The notes beneath the pieces are model-generated. The model was given only the letters and a program-made list of their open reading frames with translations. It searched no databases and was not told the origin of the DNA. Position numbers and translations under genes: made by a program. From contig CAUJIL010000026.1 in NCBI GenBank assembly GCA_963204845.1, positions 1 to 20,946 of the forward strand: a stretch of DNA of 20,946 bases. Direction: 5' to 3'. Source of the stretch: Pseudomonadota bacterium. Its GTDB lineage: Bacteria; Pseudomonadota; Gammaproteobacteria; Pseudomonadales; UBA5518. Shown here piece by piece: positions 1 through 5,796 of the stretch (positions are counted from its first letter, which is position 1; each line of letters begins with the position of its first letter).

Positions 1-488
1 CGGCGCAGCACCGTCAGGATGTCGTGCAGCGCGGCGCCGGTCGCCGAGGTGACCACGCCGAGATGCTGCGGAAAGCGCGGCAGCGCGCGCTTGTGCGCGG
101 GCGCGAACAGGCCTTCGGCGGCCAGCCGTTCGCGCAACGCCTCGAGTGCGCGCTGCAGCGCGCCGGCGCCGGCGGCCTCGATCTCCTCGATGATCATCTG
201 GTACTCGCCGCGCGCGGTGTAGAGGCTCACCGTGCCGCGCACCAGCACGCGCTCGCCGTGGCGCGGGCGCAGGCGCGTGCGAGCGTTGCGGTTGCGGAAC
301 ATCGCGCAGCGCAACTGTCCCTGTTCGTCCTTCAGCGTGAAGTACCAGTGGCCCGAACTCGGCGCCGAGAAGTTCGAGATCTCGCCTTCGACCCATACCG
401 ACGGGAACGCCGTCTCCAGCAGTTCGCGGCTGTGGCGGTTGAGTTCCGATACGCTGTAGACGCGCCGTGCGCCGCCGCCGTATTCCAT
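1..488 (-). CDS. xseA: Exodeoxyribonuclease VII large subunit, N-terminal part (cut by window edge)
   Basis: The minus strand encodes about 162 residues starting at the ATG at 488-486 and running off the left edge. The protein opens with VYSVSELNRHSRELLE, then VWVEGEISNF, SSGHWYFTLKD and LRCAMFRNRN, which together form the OB-fold DNA-binding domain (about residues 8-105) typical of XseA. The visible end reads VVTSATGAALHDILTVL, the beginning of the exonuclease VII catalytic region. The family works with XseB to degrade single-stranded DNA in the cytoplasm in recombination and mismatch repair. About 60% of the usual ~440-residue length lies outside the window. The start fits family length, since conserved sequence begins about ten residues in. 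The gene stands apart from the capsule locus and is divergent from the regulator gene that begins at 798. Confidence 0.95.
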   Translation of the reverse strand, partial: MEYGGGARRVYSVSELNRHSRELLETAFPSVWVEGEISNFSAPSSGHWYFTLKDEQGQLRCAMFRNRNARTRLRPRHGERVLVRGTVSLYTARGEYQMIIEEIEAAGAGALQRALEALRERLAAEGLFAPAHKRALPRFPQHLGVVTSATGAALHDILTVLR

Positions 489-516
489 TGCGTGTTCCCG
501 AAGCTGCTGGACCCGG

Positions 517-522
517 ATCGTA
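517..522 (-). promoter_or_regulatory. Weak candidate -10 box for xseA
   Basis: Read on the minus strand, 522 to 517 is TACGAT, a 4/6 match to TATAAT, preceded directly by TG. It lies 28 bases before the xseA ATG. No convincing -35 hexamer is seen at 16-18 bases, so this is only a position-based suggestion. Confidence 0.25.
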
Positions 523-548
523 CACGCTTTCGCATCGATCCGGTTTGC

Positions 549-605
549 GTCGGCATGAATGCCGACCTACGACGTAGGTCGGGTTTCACGGGGTGTCGCA
601 AAACC
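549..605. repeat. GTAG-type REP-like palindrome pair in the xseA/regulator intergenic gap
   Basis: GTCGGCAT (549-556) and ATGCCGAC (559-566) form a perfect 8-bp inverted repeat with a 2-base loop. On the minus strand the hairpin is preceded by GTAG (570-567). A second GTAG (574-577), on the plus strand, starts three bases away, so the two heads face away from each other and 562-582 is itself a 9-bp inverted repeat with loop GAC. The plus-side element continues as GTCGGGTTT, with a degenerate return arm AAACC at 601-605. A GTAG head followed by an imperfect palindrome is the layout of the GTAG class of repetitive extragenic palindromes, which are mobilised by RAYT transposases. Assignment rests on structure only; copy number in the genome cannot be seen here. 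Confidence 0.6.
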
Positions 606-645
606 TCGCGAAGCGTGCGGTGGCGATTTCGCACCGGTGGGCGTA

Positions 646-696
646 CGCCGCAGGGATGCGGCGTTCGAGCCTACAGGGATGTATTCACGGCGTCCC
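646..696. repeat. Double-hairpin intergenic element
   Basis: CGCCGCA (646-652) and TGCGGCG (657-663) form a perfect 7-bp stem with a GGGA loop. It is followed by GGGATG (676-681) pairing with CGTCCC (691-696), a 6-bp stem with one G-T pair. The rest of the 489-797 gap holds no believable gene; the short ORFs there lack known motifs. From memory the segment resembles dispersed intergenic repeats of gammaproteobacteria, which I could not check. No T-run follows either stem, so it is not a standard intrinsic terminator. Confidence 0.4.
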
Positions 697-741
697 ACGG
701 GTGCGCAAACCCCGCTGCGCGCCGATACCGTGGCACGGCCC

Positions 742-771
742 TTGTGCCTGCCGATCAGCCGCGGCTACCAT
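742..771 (+). promoter_or_regulatory. Candidate sigma70-type promoter for the XRE-family regulator
   Basis: TTGTGC (742-747) and TACCAT (766-771) are separated by 18 bases, matching TTGACA 3/6 and TATAAT 4/6. A transcript starting near 778 would have a leader of about 20 bases before the GTG at 798, which fits the chosen start. Weak, inferred from position. Confidence 0.35.
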
Positions 772-797
772 GCCGCGCGCAGCCACGGACGCGTTCA

Positions 798-1652
798 GTG
801 AGCGAAACTTCCCCTCCGCCAGCACACCAGCCCGGTCCCTTCGGGCGGTTGCTGCGTTTCTGGCGCAGCACCTTCGGCCTCAGTCAGGAAGAGCTCGCGC
901 TGGAGACCGGTGTCTCGGCGCGCCACGTGAGTTTCCTCGAGACCGGGCGTTCGCAGCCGGGGCGCGGCATGGTGCTGGCGCTGGCGGGTGTGTTCCGGCT
1001 CGAGCCGCAGGACATCGCCACGCTGCTGGTGGCGGCCGGCTTCACGCCCGATCCGCCCGGCGTCGAGCTGCAGGCCCCCGAAATGCGCTGGCTGCACAAA
1101 TCGCTCGAACTGAACATGCGGGCCCTCGATCCGTGGGCGGCCACCGTGCAGGACGAGTACGGTAACCTGCAGCTGGTCAACCGTGGGTGGCTCGCGTTGC
1201 TGCGCGAGCTGGTGCCGCCGGCGTTCCTCGCTCCCCCGATCAACAGCTACCGGATGTTCTTCGCGCAGGGCGGGCTGTGCGAGCGGCTGGTCGACTGGGA
1301 GGACGTCGCCTGCCGGCTGCTGATCACGCTGCAGCAGGAAGTGCTGCTGAGCGGCGAGGCGCACGCGGCCACGCAGTTCGCGGCGCTGCTCCACTATCCC
1401 TCGATCCCGGACGGTTGGGCGCGTCGTGGGGCCGGGATCGCGTTCCAGAACAGCTTCAAGCTGCGCCTGGCGATGCCCGACGGCGGCACCCGCACCTGGC
1501 TCTACACGGTCAACACGGTCGGCGCCACGCCGTACGTGGGTTCACCGCGGCTGCTGGTCAGCCTGTTGACGCCCGAGGATCTGCAGCGCGCCTACAGCGG
1601 CGCCGAGCTGCTCGCCGACGACACGCTGCGCCACCCGCTGCTGCACTACTGA
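798..1652 (+). CDS. XRE-family regulator with MmyB-type ligand-binding domain
   Basis: This is a 284-residue protein. Residues about 17-70 form a helix-turn-helix of the XRE type (LSQEELALETGVSARHVSFL, then ETGRSQPGR). Residues about 100-275 match the PAS-like MmyB ligand-binding domain, shown by MRWLHKSLELNMRALDPW near the domain start, the PAS-like run VQDEYGNLQLVNRGW, and LRLAMPDGGTRTWLYT and TPYVGSPRLLVSLLTP near the end. Members are cytoplasmic DNA-binding regulators, often controlling a nearby oxidoreductase, but no such target lies beside it here. The frame is open far upstream across xseA, but conserved sequence starts near residue 13 and the GTG at 798 sits after a plausible promoter. 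Its TGA ends one base before the convergent rsmE stop, leaving no room for a separate terminator. The ligand is unknown. Confidence 0.88.
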   Translation: MSETSPPPAHQPGPFGRLLRFWRSTFGLSQEELALETGVSARHVSFLETGRSQPGRGMVLALAGVFRLEPQDIATLLVAAGFTPDPPGVELQAPEMRWLHKSLELNMRALDPWAATVQDEYGNLQLVNRGWLALLRELVPPAFLAPPINSYRMFFAQGGLCERLVDWEDVACRLLITLQQEVLLSGEAHAATQFAALLHYPSIPDGWARRGAGIAFQNSFKLRLAMPDGGTRTWLYTVNTVGATPYVGSPRLLVSLLTPEDLQRAYSGAELLADDTLRHPLLHY

Positions 1653-1653
1653 A

Positions 1654-2373
1654 TCAGCGGGCGGCCGGGAACAGGTTCGCCACGATCACCGGTAGCGCCG
1701 TTTCCACGCGCAGCACGCGCGCTCCCAGCGAGGCGGCCGTGAAGCCGGCGGCCGCGAACAGGCCCAGCTCGAACGCGTTAAAGCCGCCCTCGGGACCGAT
1801 CGCCAGCGTCACCGGAGTGCTGCCCGCCGCCACGAGCGGCACAGCAGCGGCCGGATGTGCGACCACGCACCGGGTATCGGCGGCGATCGCGGGCAGCTCG
1901 TCCTCGACGAACGGCTTCAGGCGCGGGCGCAGCACGACCTCGGGCAGCACGGTGTCCACCGCCTGCTCCAGTCCGGCGCCGAGCGACGCGCCGATCGCCT
2001 GCGGCGCCAGCAACGGGCTCTGCCAGTAGCTCTTGTCGACCCGCCCGGCGTTGACCAGCCAGATGCGCTTGACGCCGAGTTCGGCGGCGCCACGCAATAC
2101 GCGGCGCAGCATCTTCGGCCGCGGCAGCGCGAGCACCAGGCTGAGCGCAAGCGCTGGCGGTGGCGGGGAGTCGAGCCGGAAACGAATCAGCGCGTGCGCG
2201 TCCTCGAGCGCCTCCACGGTGCCCTCGCCGAGCGCGCCGTCGACGAGTCCCACGCGCAGCCGCCGTCCGGGCGCGGGAGGCCACAGGCCGGGGCGCGCCG
2301 GGTAGCGCGCAAATGCCACCGCGGCGAGGTCCGGCTCGCGCAGTTCGCGCGGCGCGAGCAGCAGCAGGTTCAT
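1654..2373 (-). CDS. rsmE: 16S rRNA (uracil-1498-N3)-methyltransferase RsmE
   Basis: This 239-residue protein has the usual RsmE length. RsmE methylates N3 of U1498 in 16S rRNA within the 30S subunit, using S-adenosylmethionine. An N-terminal PUA-like domain (about 1-70) precedes the SPOUT methyltransferase domain, which has the knotted-fold signatures IGPEGGF (residues 192-198) and LGARVLRVETA (216-226). Other family features are KSYWQSP (114-120) and the EQ pair at 136-137. Its ATG overlaps the rimO stop codon by four bases (ATGA), so it is the second gene of a rimO-rsmE unit and probably translationally coupled. It ends one base from the stop of the convergent regulator gene. Confidence 0.95.
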   Translation of the reverse strand: MNLLLLAPRELREPDLAAVAFARYPARPGLWPPAPGRRLRVGLVDGALGEGTVEALEDAHALIRFRLDSPPPPALALSLVLALPRPKMLRRVLRGAAELGVKRIWLVNAGRVDKSYWQSPLLAPQAIGASLGAGLEQAVDTVLPEVVLRPRLKPFVEDELPAIAADTRCVVAHPAAAVPLVAAGSTPVTLAIGPEGGFNAFELGLFAAAGFTAASLGARVLRVETALPVIVANLFPAAR

Positions 2374-3695
2374 CGCGCCACCGGCACCGCCCACAGATCG
2401 TAGTCGTCGGCGCTCTCGACGCGCACGCGCACGATCTCGCCGGGGGTAAGTCCGTCCGTGTCCGCGATGTGCACCACGCCGTCGATCTCGGGCGCATCGG
2501 CACTGGAACGCGCGCGCGCGCCGTCGCCGTCGACCGCGTCCACGATCACGTCGATCTCGCGGCCGATGCGCGCCTGCAGGCGGTCGGCGCTGATTTCGGC
2601 CTGCAGTTCCATCAGCCGGTGCCAGCGCTCTTCCGTGACGTCCTCGGGCACCTGGTCCGGCAGCGCGTTGGCCGCGGCGCCATCGACTGGCGAATAGCGG
2701 AAACAGCCGACGCGGTCGAGTTCCGCGTCGTCGAGGAAATCGAGCAGTTCCTCGAACTCCTGCTCGGTCTCGCCCGGAAAACCCACGATGAACGTGCTGC
2801 GCAGCGCGAGATCGGGGCAGATGGAGCGCCAGTGCGCGATGCGATCGAGCATGCCCTCGGCGGTTCCCGGGCGCTTCATCGCCCTCAGGATGCGCGGGTT
2901 CGCGTGCTGGAACGGGATGTCCAGGTACGGCAGCAGCTTGCCCTCGGCCATCAGCGGCACGATGTCGTCGACGTGCGGGTACGGGTAGACGTAGTGCAGG
3001 CGCACCCAGATGCCGAGTTCGCCCAGCGCCTGGCACAGCTCGAGCATGCGCGTCTTCAGTGGCCGGCCGGCCCAGAAGCCGGTGCGGTACTTCAGGTCCA
3101 CGCCGTAGGCGCTGGTGTCCTGCGAGATGATCAGCAGCTCGCGCACGCCGGCCTTCACCAGGCGCTCGGCTTCTTCCATCACCTCGCCGATCGGGCGGCT
3201 GACCAGGTCGCCGCGCAGCTGCGGGATGATGCAGAAGCTGCAGCGGTGGTTGCAGCCTTCCGAGATCTTCAGGTACGCGTAGTGCCGCGGCGTGAGCTTC
3301 ACGCCCTGCGGCGGCACGAGGTCGACGAAGGGATCGTGCTCGCGCGCCGGAGCGGGCGCGTACTGGTGCACCGCGCCCACCACCGCCTCGTAGGCCTGCG
3401 GTCCGCTGACGCTCAGCACCTGCGGATGCACGCGCGTGATCTCCTCGGCGATCGCGCCCATGCAGCCGGTGACGATCACGCGGCCGTTCTCGCGGATCGC
3501 CTCGCCGATCGCGTCCAGCGACTCCTGCTTGGCGCTGTCGATGAAGCCGCAGGTGTTGACGACCACGATGTCGGCATCGTCGTAGGTCGGCACCACGCCG
3601 TAGCCGTCGAGGCGCAGCTGCGTCAGGATGCGTTCGGAATCGACCAGTGCCTTCGGGCAGCCGAGGCTGACGAATCCGACTTTGGGCTGGTTCAT
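2370..3695 (-). CDS. rimO: Ribosomal protein S12 methylthiotransferase RimO
   Basis: This radical-SAM enzyme of 441 residues has the same length as the E. coli protein. It adds a methylthio group to the conserved aspartate of ribosomal protein S12. The N-terminal UPF0004 domain holds the three cysteines of the auxiliary cluster at C13 (SLGCPKA), C49 (NTCGF) and C78 (TGCMG). The radical-SAM CxxxCxxC motif is CNHRCSFC at residues 148-155. A C-terminal TRAM domain follows from about residue 375. The start is the ATG giving MNQPKVGFVSLGCPKA; the frame is open slightly further upstream but family members begin here. The gene is followed by rsmE with a four-base overlap. Confidence 0.97.
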   Translation of the reverse strand: MNQPKVGFVSLGCPKALVDSERILTQLRLDGYGVVPTYDDADIVVVNTCGFIDSAKQESLDAIGEAIRENGRVIVTGCMGAIAEEITRVHPQVLSVSGPQAYEAVVGAVHQYAPAPAREHDPFVDLVPPQGVKLTPRHYAYLKISEGCNHRCSFCIIPQLRGDLVSRPIGEVMEEAERLVKAGVRELLIISQDTSAYGVDLKYRTGFWAGRPLKTRMLELCQALGELGIWVRLHYVYPYPHVDDIVPLMAEGKLLPYLDIPFQHANPRILRAMKRPGTAEGMLDRIAHWRSICPDLALRSTFIVGFPGETEQEFEELLDFLDDAELDRVGCFRYSPVDGAAANALPDQVPEDVTEERWHRLMELQAEISADRLQARIGREIDVIVDAVDGDGARARSSADAPEIDGVVHIADTDGLTPGEIVRVRVESADDYDLWAVPVAR

Positions 3696-3723
3696 GGCGG
3701 GTCTCGCGCGGGCGGGGGCGCGT

Positions 3724-3753
3724 ATTCTACGCAAGGCGCCGCGACGAGGCTAA
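3724..3753 (-). promoter_or_regulatory. Candidate promoter for rimO-rsmE
   Basis: On the minus strand TAGAAT (3729 to 3724) matches TATAAT 5/6 and lies 28 bases before the rimO ATG. A weak TTAGCC (3753 to 3748) sits 18 bases upstream and overlaps the end of the preceding gene. The good -10 and short leader make it plausible; the -35 is poor. Confidence 0.45.
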
Positions 3754-4652
3754 CCGGGCACGCGTGCGCGGAATTCCTCGCAGCGCCGGTGGTAGGCCGC
3801 CGTGGTCTTGGGCATCGGCACGCGCGCACCGGCCAGGTACTCGATCACCCGCTTGCCCTCGCTGATGATGCGCACTGCCTCGTCGGCGTTGCGCAGTTGC
3901 CGGGCGGTCGGATCGGCGGGCAGTCCGGGGCGGAAGTCGATCACGGCCTCGCAGGCAGCGACGAAGCGCGGCCAGACGCGGAAGATCACCGGGTCGCTCC
4001 GCATGGTTTCCGCCTCGAGCTTGGCCGCTGCCGCGAGCTCGCGGATGCGCTCGGCGAAGCCGTCGAAGCCGGGCAGCGAAGCGAAGACCTGCTCCATCCT
4101 CTCGGCCAGGCCGTCGATGTCGCGCATGGTGCGCGCGATCTTCATGTAGCGGCTCTCGTAGACGGTCGCGATCGGCAGCGTGAACGCCTTGAACGGCTCA
4201 CCCCACAGTTCGTCGATGCCTTCCTCGCCGCTGTAGTGCTTGACGTAGCGGCCGAGCTCCAGCGCCTCCTTGAAGCAGTCGCCGCACTGCTTCATCAGCT
4301 CGTTGTCGACGCTGATCTCGACCCCCATCTCGGCGAGCCCGACGATCGTCGTGAACAGGTCGGTCGCGCGGTTGAACAGCGCACCGGCAAGCATCGCGGC
4401 GTTGACGCGCTTGCGCGCCGGGTCGGTCTCGGTCTCCCAGGCGGCGCGGGCGCGATCGAGCTTGCGCCCCGGGGTGTTGATGCCGTCCTCGGTATGGTGG
4501 AAGGCGCGCTTGGTCATCTGGTCGATGAGGCGCTTCTTCTCGGGCAGGGAGTTCTCCGGGGGAGCGTAGTAGCGGATCCAGTACCCTTCGTAGAAGATCA
4601 CTGGTTTGCCGTCGAGCACCTCGAGGGTGCCGTCCTTCACTGCTTCGTTCAT
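3750..4652 (-). CDS. Protein of unknown function, 300 aa
   Basis: I do not recognise this protein. It starts at the ATG giving MNEAVKDGTLEVLDGKPV and ends with a TAG. It looks soluble and cytoplasmic: no signal peptide or membrane segment, many charged residues, and long stretches that look alpha-helical. Distinctive parts are an aromatic N-terminal segment (VIFYEGYWIRYYAPP, about residues 18-32), a charged helical region containing KRVNAAMLAGALFNRATDLF, a Cys pair in MKQCGDCFKEA (about 138-148, a CxxC), and WPRFVAACEAVIDF later on. The CxxC could bind metal or be redox active, but a single pair proves nothing. The coding bias and clean composition argue for a real gene. It lies upstream of rimO on the same strand with a 54-base gap, and is divergent from the capsule locus. 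Function cannot be inferred from context. Confidence 0.8.
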   Translation of the reverse strand: MNEAVKDGTLEVLDGKPVIFYEGYWIRYYAPPENSLPEKKRLIDQMTKRAFHHTEDGINTPGRKLDRARAAWETETDPARKRVNAAMLAGALFNRATDLFTTIVGLAEMGVEISVDNELMKQCGDCFKEALELGRYVKHYSGEEGIDELWGEPFKAFTLPIATVYESRYMKIARTMRDIDGLAERMEQVFASLPGFDGFAERIRELAAAAKLEAETMRSDPVIFRVWPRFVAACEAVIDFRPGLPADPTARQLRNADEAVRIISEGKRVIEYLAGARVPMPKTTAAYHRRCEEFRARVPG

Positions 4653-4694
4653 GTGACGCGGGCGCGATGCGCCCCCGGTGACCGGGATGGACCC

Positions 4695-4727
4695 ATTATA
4701 AAAAAACCGTCCGCAGGCGGATCCGCC
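4695..4727 (-). promoter_or_regulatory. TATAAT box with overlapping hairpin, T-run and palindrome upstream of the 300-aa gene
   Basis: On the minus strand a perfect TATAAT (4700 to 4695) lies 42 bases before the ATG at 4652. Directly upstream are seven T residues (4706 to 4700), then a small inverted repeat (TCCGC/GCGGA, within 4710-4721) and a perfect 12-base palindrome GGCGGATCCGCC (4716-4727), which would sit over the -35 region. A -35 hexamer is not recognisable. The hairpin plus T-run looks like an intrinsic terminator read leftward, but no minus-strand gene ends here, so a promoter with an operator-like palindrome fits better. In the leader, GGGCGC/GCGCCC (4660-4674) can form another hairpin. 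Confidence 0.5.
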
Positions 4728-4829
4728 GCTGGCGGTGGTTGTAACTATTGCCGCCAAAATCGTCTCACGCCACCTCCCGCTGCGCCCGCCAGATGCGCCG
4801 AGGTCTGGGTGCGCGTCCCCCGGCTGGGT

Positions 4830-4835
4830 TAATAT
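4830..4835 (+). promoter_or_regulatory. Weak candidate -10 box for the capsule-locus first gene
   Basis: TAATAT matches TATAAT 4/6 and lies 33 bases before the TTG start at 4869, in the only AT-rich patch of the divergent gap close to the gene. No -35 is visible. Low confidence. Confidence 0.3.
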
Positions 4836-4868
4836 CGCGCCTCCCTGGCCGAGTCGGGCGTCACCGCG

Positions 4869-5780
4869 TTGAATTCCACTGACTGCAAGCGCGTGCTCAT
4901 CACCGGCGGGCGCGGCCGCCTCTCCCGGCTCCTCGGCGTCGCGCTCGCGGAACGCGGGCACCATGTCGTGGCGAGTTCCCGCGTCCCCGGCACGCGGTTC
5001 ATCGATTGCCGCGAGGCGGCCTCGGCCGCCTGCCTCGCGTCGTTCGATGCGGTGCTGCACCTGGCCTGGAGCACCGTGCCGGCGCTCGCCGAACGGTCTC
5101 CCGGCAGCGAGTGGGAGGCCGATCTGCCATGGCTCGCGGGGATGCTGCGTACGCTGTCCGGCCTGCCGCACGCAAGCCGGCCGCAACTGGTTTTCTTCTC
5201 TTCCGGTGGCACGGTCTACGGCGAGGCGCCGGCCGGGCGGGCAAGCCGCGAGGACGATCCCTGCCGGCCGATTGGCTGGTACGGGCGTGCGAAGCTTGCG
5301 GCCGAGCGGCTGATCGACGATTTCACGCACGCCTGCGGGCTCGAATCCACGGTGCTGCGCGTCGCGAATCCGTATGGCTATCTGCTCGACCCCGCGAAGC
5401 CGCAGGGTCTGATCGCGCACCTGCTGCACAGCGCGCAGACCGGGCGACCGGCAGTCGTGTGGGGCGACGGCAGTGCGCGCAAGGACTACCTCGCCGCCGC
5501 CGACCTTTGCGAGGCGGTGGCCCGGGTCATCGAATTGCGTGTGACCGGACTCTACAATCTGGGGTCGGGCGAGTCGCATACGGTGGACGAGATCATTGCG
5601 CTGGTGCACGCGATCAGCGGCAGCGCGTTCGCGGTCGAGTACCGCGAAGGCTTCGCGTGGGACGTGCATTGCAGCCGGCTCGACGTGCGGCGCATCGAGC
5701 AGCGCCTCGCGTGGCGCCCGCGGATCTCGCCTCACGAGGGTATCGCGCGCCTGTGGCGCGTCCAAACCACGGTTTCCTGA
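4869..5780 (+). CDS. NAD(P)-dependent epimerase/dehydratase (extended SDR family)
   Basis: This is a 303-residue sugar-nucleotide epimerase/dehydratase-type enzyme, presumably cytoplasmic and acting on an NDP-sugar for the polysaccharide locus. The N-terminal Rossmann motif is VLITGGRGRLS (residues 9-19), where the last glycine of the usual GxxGxxG is replaced by serine. The active site has the serine motif SSGGTVYG (111-118) and YGRAK (138-142), the YxxxK pair. RVANPYG (164-170) and YNLGSGESHTVDEI are typical of the NDP-sugar epimerase fold. The start is a TTG at 4869; an in-frame stop (TAA, 4830-4832) limits upstream choices, and the Rossmann strand begins eight codons later. A 16-base gap separates it from the next gene, suggesting one transcript. 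Substrate and product cannot be read from sequence. Confidence 0.88.
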   Translation: MNSTDCKRVLITGGRGRLSRLLGVALAERGHHVVASSRVPGTRFIDCREAASAACLASFDAVLHLAWSTVPALAERSPGSEWEADLPWLAGMLRTLSGLPHASRPQLVFFSSGGTVYGEAPAGRASREDDPCRPIGWYGRAKLAAERLIDDFTHACGLESTVLRVANPYGYLLDPAKPQGLIAHLLHSAQTGRPAVVWGDGSARKDYLAAADLCEAVARVIELRVTGLYNLGSGESHTVDEIIALVHAISGSAFAVEYREGFAWDVHCSRLDVRRIEQRLAWRPRISPHEGIARLWRVQTTVS

Positions 5781-5796
5781 TCAGGATGGCAACAGG

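Noticed and set aside
24..797. N-terminal extension of the XRE-family regulator in the same open frame
   Set aside because: The extension crosses xseA and the repeat-bearing gap in antisense or non-coding DNA; the HTH domain needs only the GTG at 798.
559..801. Small plus-strand ORF of 80 codons in the xseA/regulator gap
   Set aside because: Its start lies inside the REP-like palindrome, there is no ribosome binding site, and the composition is not protein-like.
2160..4832. A plus-strand open frame of 890 codons
   Set aside because: It is antisense to rsmE, rimO and the unknown 300-aa gene, all of which have recognisable or clean coding character on the other strand.
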